64,000 nt of DNA from Limnohabitans sp. 2KL-1. Lineage in GTDB: Bacteria; Pseudomonadota; Gammaproteobacteria; Burkholderiales; Burkholderiaceae_C. Shown here one piece after another: positions 59,711 through 64,000 of the stretch (position 1 is its first letter; the number at the start of each line of letters is the position of its first letter). Below the pieces are notes generated by a model. That model made no database searches, had not been told where the DNA came from, and saw only the letters and a program-made list of their open reading frames with translations. Location: the NCBI RefSeq assembly GCF_003063435.1, contig NZ_NESL01000009.1, forward strand, positions 1-64,000, in the 5' to 3' direction. Position numbers and translations under genes: made by a program.

Positions 59711-62302
59711 ATGTTGAAAACCTACCGCGAACACGCAGCCGAACGCACGGCATTGGGCATCCCGCCCTTGCCACTTGATGCCAAGCAAGTGGCAGATTTG
59801 ATCGAGTTGATCAAGAACCCACCCGCTGGCGAAGAAGCTTTCCTGATGGACTTGCTGACCCACCGCGTGCCACCAGGCGTGGACGATGCGGCCAAGGTCA
59901 AGGCCTCCTTTTTGGCCGCTGTTGCGCACGGCGAAATCAGCGTGGGTTTGGTCTCCAAGGCCAAGGCCACCGAACTGCTCGGCACCATGGTGGGCGGCTA
60001 CAACGTGCACCCCCTGATCGAGCTGCTTGACAACGCTGAAGTCGCTGATGTGGCCGCACAAGGCCTGAAGAAGACGCTGCTGATGTTCGACTTCTTCAAC
60101 GATGTCGCTGAAAAAGCCAAGGCCGGCAACGCCAAGGCCAAAGAAGTCATCCAAAGCTGGGCCGACGCCGAGTGGTTCACCACCCGGCCTGAAGTCGAGA
60201 AAAAAATCACCATCACCGTGTTCAAGGTCCCAGGCGAGACCAACACCGACGACCTGTCGCCAGCGCCAGATGCATGGAGCCGCCCGGACATTCCATTGCA
60301 CTACCTGGCCATGTTGAAAAACACCCGCGAAGGTGCACCCTTCAAGCCTGAAGAAGACGGCAAGCGCGGCCCCATGGCCATGATTGAAGAGCTGAAGAAA
60401 AAAGGCCATTTGGTGTCTTATGTGGGCGACGTGGTGGGCACAGGTTCCAGCCGTAAATCGGCCACCAACAGCATCATCTGGGGCTTTGGTGAAGACATTC
60501 CGTTTGTGCCCAACAAGCGTTTTGGTGGCGTGACCTTGGGCGGCAAGATCGCCCCCATCTTTTTCAACACCCAGGAAGACTCCGGTGCATTGCCGATCGA
60601 AGTGGATGTGACCGCACTCAACATGGGTGACGTGGTGGACGTGTTGCCCTACGACGGCAAGATCGTGCGCAACGGCGAAACTGTCACCACCTTCCAACTC
60701 AAGAGCGATGTGCTGTTTGACGAAGTGCGCGCTGGTGGCCGCATCAACCTGATCATTGGCCGCAGCTTGACCGCCAAAGCCCGCGAATTTTTGGGTCTGC
60801 CCGCATCCACCGTGTTCCGCTTGCCGACTGCGCCTGTCGCCACGAAGGCCGGTTTCACGCTGGCGCAAAAGATGGTCGGTCGTGCGGTCGGTTTGCCAGA
60901 AGGCCAAGGCGTTCGCCCCGGCACCTACTGCGAACCCAAGATGACCACCGTGGGTTCGCAAGACACCACCGGCCCGATGACCCGCGACGAGCTGAAAGAC
61001 CTGGCCTGCCTGGGCTTCTCGGCCGACATGGTCATGCAATCGTTCTGCCACACCGCCGCTTACCCCAAGGCGGTGGACGTCAAAACACACCGCGAACTGC
61101 CCGCCTTCATCAGTAACCGTGGTGGCGTTTCGCTGCGTCCCGGTGATGGCGTGATCCACAGCTGGCTCAACCGCCTGCTGTTGCCCGACACCGTCGGCAC
61201 CGGTGGCGACTCGCACACCCGCTTCCCCATCGGCATCAGCTTCCCCGCTGGCTCCGGTTTGGTGGCTTTCGGCGCCGCCACAGGCGTCATGCCTTTGGAC
61301 ATGCCCGAGTCCATCCTGGTGCGCTTCAAAGGCGAGATGCAGCCTGGCGTGACCTTGCGCGATCTGGTGCACGCGATTCCGCTTTACGCCATCAAGCAAG
61401 GCCTGCTGACCGTGGCCAAGGCCGGCAAGATCAACGAGTTCTCGGGCCGCATCCTGGAAATCGAAGGCCTGCCCAACCTCAAGGTCGAGCAAGCGTTTGA
61501 GCTGTCCGACGCGTCTGCCGAGCGCTCTGCCGCCGGTTGCACCATCAAGCTCAACAAGGAGCCCGTGCAGGAATACCTCAAGTCGAACGTGGTTCTGATG
61601 AAGAACATGATCGCTGACGGCTATGCCGACGCCCGCACCCTGGCCCGCCGCATCGAGAAAGTCGAAGCTTGGCTGGCCGCGCCCAACCTGCTCGAAGCCG
61701 ACAAAGACGCCGAATACGCGCACGTCATCGAGATTGATCTGGCCGACATCAAGGAACCCATCGTTTGCTGCCCCAACGATCCGGACGACGCCAAGTTCCT
61801 GTCGCAAGTGGCAGGCACCAAGATCGACGAAGCCTTCATCGGTTCGTGCATGACCAACATCGGTCACTTCCGCGCAGCCGCCAAGCTGCTCGGCGGCCAG
61901 CGCGACATCCCGGTCAAGCTGTGGGTCGCCCCACCGACCAAGATGGACGAAAGCGAGCTGATCAAAGAAGGTCACTACGCTGCATTCGGCACCGCCGGTG
62001 CCCGGACTGAGATGCCCGGCTGCTCGCTGTGCATGGGCAACCAAGCCCAAGTGCGCGAAGGCGCTACCGTGGTGTCCACCTCGACCCGCAACTTCCCCAA
62101 CCGTCTGGGCAAAAACACCAACGTGTATTTGGCTTCTGCCGAGTTGGCCGCCATCACCTCCAAGATGGGCCAGTTCCCCACCGTGGCCGAGTACCACGAA
62201 GCCATGGGTGTGGTGAACAAAGACGGCGAAGCCATCTACAAGTACCTGAACTTCAACCAGATCGAAGAGTACGTGGAAACGGCCAAGGGCGTGACCGCCT
62301 GA
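59711..62302 (+). CDS. acnB: Aconitate hydratase B
   Basis: Isomerises citrate to isocitrate. The 863-residue protein has the AcnB order: a HEAT-like N-terminal domain, the swivel domain ([16 protein letters not shown], ~245), then the [4Fe-4S] core with [15 protein letters not shown] and the ligands in [18 protein letters not shown] and [11 protein letters not shown] strong terminator follows. Confidence 0.97.
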   Translation: MLKTYREHAAERTALGIPPLPLDAKQVADLIELIKNPPAGEEAFLMDLLTHRVPPGVDDAAKVKASFLAAVAHGEISVGLVSKAKATELLGTMVGGYNVHPLIELLDNAEVADVAAQGLKKTLLMFDFFNDVAEKAKAGNAKAKEVIQSWADAEWFTTRPEVEKKITITVFKVPGETNTDDLSPAPDAWSRPDIPLHYLAMLKNTREGAPFKPEEDGKRGPMAMIEELKKKGHLVSYVGDVVGTGSSRKSATNSIIWGFGEDIPFVPNKRFGGVTLGGKIAPIFFNTQEDSGALPIEVDVTALNMGDVVDVLPYDGKIVRNGETVTTFQLKSDVLFDEVRAGGRINLIIGRSLTAKAREFLGLPASTVFRLPTAPVATKAGFTLAQKMVGRAVGLPEGQGVRPGTYCEPKMTTVGSQDTTGPMTRDELKDLACLGFSADMVMQSFCHTAAYPKAVDVKTHRELPAFISNRGGVSLRPGDGVIHSWLNRLLLPDTVGTGGDSHTRFPIGISFPAGSGLVAFGAATGVMPLDMPESILVRFKGEMQPGVTLRDLVHAIPLYAIKQGLLTVAKAGKINEFSGRILEIEGLPNLKVEQAFELSDASAERSAAGCTIKLNKEPVQEYLKSNVVLMKNMIADGYADARTLARRIEKVEAWLAAPNLLEADKDAEYAHVIEIDLADIKEPIVCCPNDPDDAKFLSQVAGTKIDEAFIGSCMTNIGHFRAAAKLLGGQRDIPVKLWVAPPTKMDESELIKEGHYAAFGTAGARTEMPGCSLCMGNQAQVREGATVVSTSTRNFPNRLGKNTNVYLASAELAAITSKMGQFPTVAEYHEAMGVVNKDGEAIYKYLNFNQIEEYVETAKGVTA

Positions 62303-62652
62303 TCAACCCCGCGTGGATCACAAGCCCCGTCAGCGAAAGCTGACTGGGCTTTTTTTTACCCTTAACCCCTCGTTTTTTGCAAATTTATGGGTTTTCAAGG
62401 GCGTCTTGCCCCTTGATGGTGCATGGCTGTCTTGGTATTCATGAATTTAGTATTTAAATAGCAATTACTGTATTTTTAGAACACAAAAATGGCTGCTCAA
62501 GCGAAATTTTTAAGTTAAAATTTAATAAAACAATTTTGTTATTTTGTGATATTTGTTGATTTCAAATACCACTTAATGAATCTTATTTCAATTGAATTTC
62601 AGTATTTTCAGATGCTGATTCATGAGCCAACTTAACCCGATTGAGCACCCTG
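62303..62652. other. AT-rich region before the adhesin gene
   Basis: After the acnB terminator, ~300 bases of very AT-rich sequence hold a small hairpin (TCAAGGG 62395-62401 with CCCTTGA 62410-62416) and many A/T runs but no gene. It is probably the promoter and leader of the downstream adhesin, and AT-richness suits binding by nucleoid proteins such as H-NS-type silencers. Confidence 0.5.
62322..62357 (+). terminator. Terminator of acnB
   Basis: AAGCCCcGTCAGC (62322-62334) and GCTGACtGGGCTT (62339-62351) pair with one mismatch around a GAAA loop and are followed by a run of T to 62357. Confidence 0.92.
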
Positions 62653-64000
62653 ATGACGACCAACGTACAAATCATCATGACCAGCCGCGCTGCCTTGCCG
62701 CATTCCACCTTTGTTCACAAGGGACAAGGCGCCAAAGGTCAGCCCACTGTGATGAAGGCGATGCCGGGTGCGCGCTACGAGATCAAGGACTTGGCGCCGG
62801 CAGAACAGTCGGTGCCACCCAAAATCAAGTTGCAGCGGGTGGGCAAAGACTTGAACGTCTGGTTCGATGGGGAGTCGCATGCCGACCTGATCATTGAGGA
62901 CTACTTTACTGAGCCGAAGTCGGAGGGGCCAAACAGTTTGTACGGTCACACCGAGAGCGGGCAGTTGCACGAATACGTGTTGCCTGAACAGATGCTGCCG
63001 CAAAAAATCTACAGCATCAGCGAGTCGGTGTCGGTTCAGGACTTGGGCATCGGGGCGACGGCGAGCGACAACGCCTCAGGGGCAGGGATCTGGGGCTTGA
63101 ACTACCTGCAGTTGTTTTCAGGCGCGACAGGCGGATTGGCTGCGGTCAAGGGGCAAATCAGCAAGGCGTCATCGGTCAGCAAAGACCTGGTGGTGCAAGG
63201 GCAGGTCAATGCAGGGCCTGTGCACAGTGGCGTGACTGTGTATGCCTTTGATGACCAGGGACAGCTGCTGGGCGCGGCCGATGTGGATGGTCACGGTGCC
63301 TGGCGCATTGTCGTGGCGGGGCGGGCCGATTACACCGGGGCGGTTTTTGTCCGTGCCGAAGACAACAACGCGGCGGCTGTCAACTTCCTGGACGAGGTGA
63401 CCGCCAACCACCAATCATTGGGCACCGACTTGCGTGCCATGGCCACGCAGGAGCTGAAAAACGTTGACATGCAGGCTGGCAATCGTGTGTTGACCATCCA
63501 CATCACGCCGGTGACCGAATTGGCGGTGCGCGAGGCCAATGTCGTTGGCAACAAGGCACCGGCGGCAGAGTTGATCACCCGCGTCAACACCCAGGTTGCC
63601 AAGGCCTTGGGCACAGAAGGCTTGGACATCACCGGCCTTGCGGTCACGACCAACAGCTCAGGCTTCAACGCCCAAGACGGTCTCAGCAACGCCGAAAAAT
63701 ACGGCATTTTGCTGGCCAAACTTTCCGGTCTGGACAAAGCCAATGGCGGCAGCATCGATGCGAGCCTGAAGCAAATCAAAAGCACATTGTCCAGCGAGGC
63801 CGAGAGTCTTGACTTGCTGGATCAGGGGCGTCAACAAGCCTTGCTGGCCTTGCAAAAAGACCCGCAGGGTGCGGTATTTTTGGAAAATACCGAGCTCAAC
63901 CGCCAGTTGCTTGGCGAGGTGGTCATCACCAGTCAGGCTTTGAATCCATCGGGTCAACTGCTTATCACGGGCAAAGCCTTGCCGGGGAGCACGGTCCAAG
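62653..64000 (+). CDS. Giant BapA/LapA-like adhesin, N-terminal part (runs off the window)
   Basis: An open frame from ATG 62653 stays open to the last base: 449 codons, no stop. No signal peptide is present, as in large adhesins exported by type I secretion. Residues ~30-120 resemble the prefix domain of BapA-type biofilm adhesins: GARYEIKDL, then IKLQRVGKDLNVWFDGESHA, DLIIEDYFTEP and LYGHTESGQLHEYVLPE. Residues ~170-250 look like an immunoglobulin-like or carboxypeptidase-regulatory-like beta domain (QGQVNAGPVHSGVTVYAFDD, then GAWRIVVAGRADYTGAVF). Later a second similar domain seems to begin (SGQLLITGKALPGSTVQ). It likely forms a very long surface protein for attachment. The ribosome site is weak; TTG 62641 is another start. 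Confidence 0.75.
   Translation, partial: MTTNVQIIMTSRAALPHSTFVHKGQGAKGQPTVMKAMPGARYEIKDLAPAEQSVPPKIKLQRVGKDLNVWFDGESHADLIIEDYFTEPKSEGPNSLYGHTESGQLHEYVLPEQMLPQKIYSISESVSVQDLGIGATASDNASGAGIWGLNYLQLFSGATGGLAAVKGQISKASSVSKDLVVQGQVNAGPVHSGVTVYAFDDQGQLLGAADVDGHGAWRIVVAGRADYTGAVFVRAEDNNAAAVNFLDEVTANHQSLGTDLRAMATQELKNVDMQAGNRVLTIHITPVTELAVREANVVGNKAPAAELITRVNTQVAKALGTEGLDITGLAVTTNSSGFNAQDGLSNAEKYGILLAKLSGLDKANGGSIDASLKQIKSTLSSEAESLDLLDQGRQQALLALQKDPQGAVFLENTELNRQLLGEVVITSQALNPSGQLLITGKALPGSTVQ

Noticed and set aside
62622..62897. A 91-codon frame overlapping the start of the adhesin
   Set aside because: It is out of frame with the long open adhesin frame and is rich in His/Gln/Arg, as an alternate frame of that gene would be.

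Overview
The window is chromosomal DNA of a betaproteobacterium, most likely a Comamonadaceae-type member of Burkholderiales. The evidence is gene order: hemCDXY beside ppc, yceF/yceD-rpmF-plsX-fabHDG-acpP-fabF, degP-lepA-lepB-rnc-era-recO-pdxJ-acpS-nagZ, leuCDB-asd-fimV-truA-trpFBA-accD, and gntR-sdhCDABE-gltA facing mdh and acnB. Nearly all of it is dense, high-GC housekeeping sequence with 1-4 base overlaps between genes. I see no rRNA or tRNA gene, transposase, integrase or CRISPR array. The genus cannot be fixed from the sequence alone.

The left end (1-3440) is the clearest accessory part. A decayed copy of the last ~150 bp of ppc lies at 158-309. It is separated from the intact ppc 3' end (3441 onward) by ~3.1 kb of AT-rich DNA with a small helix-turn-helix regulator, a glycosyltransferase gene broken by an in-frame TAA, a second glycosyltransferase and a perfect hairpin terminator. 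This looks like an inserted surface-polysaccharide islet bounded by a direct repeat of the ppc 3' end.

From 3441 to about 62.3 kb the order is: ppc (minus) divergent from hemC-hemD-hemX-hemY; rne (minus) with a 590-bp upstream region; rluC-HAD phosphatase-Rieske protein-S49 peptidase; an RsmI-like methylase and yceF (minus); yceD-rpmF and the fatty-acid cluster plsX-fabH-fabD-fabG-acpP-fabF; a small membrane protein and degP; lepA-lepB-rnc-era-recO-pdxJ-acpS-nagZ and a small membrane protein; lysS and a LON-domain protein (minus); yggT; then a long minus-strand series accD, trpA, trpB, trpF, truA, fimV, asd, a Thr-rich mini-ORF, leuB, leuD, an entericidin, leuC, gltA, sdhE, sdhB, sdhA, sdhD, sdhC, gntR; finally mdh, a CoA-ester lyase, an Ala/Pro-rich exported protein and acnB on the plus strand. 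The TCA genes (gltA, sdh, mdh, acnB) are thus grouped around one GntR-type regulator whose likely operator lies inside its own promoter.

The right end (62.3-64.0 kb) is an AT-rich 350-bp spacer followed by the first ~450 codons of a gene that runs off the window and resembles the N-terminus of a giant BapA-type biofilm adhesin.

The most interesting non-coding signals are the ppc 3' duplication, two intergenic elements built from facing arrays of a GTTNRGC-type heptamer (pdxJ/acpS and trpB/trpA), a Thr-rich mini-ORF with competing hairpins just upstream of asd, a terminator-bounded short transcript candidate before lepA, and the apparent absence of rpoE-rseA-rseB next to degP. I did not find a convincing wholly new multi-gene system.
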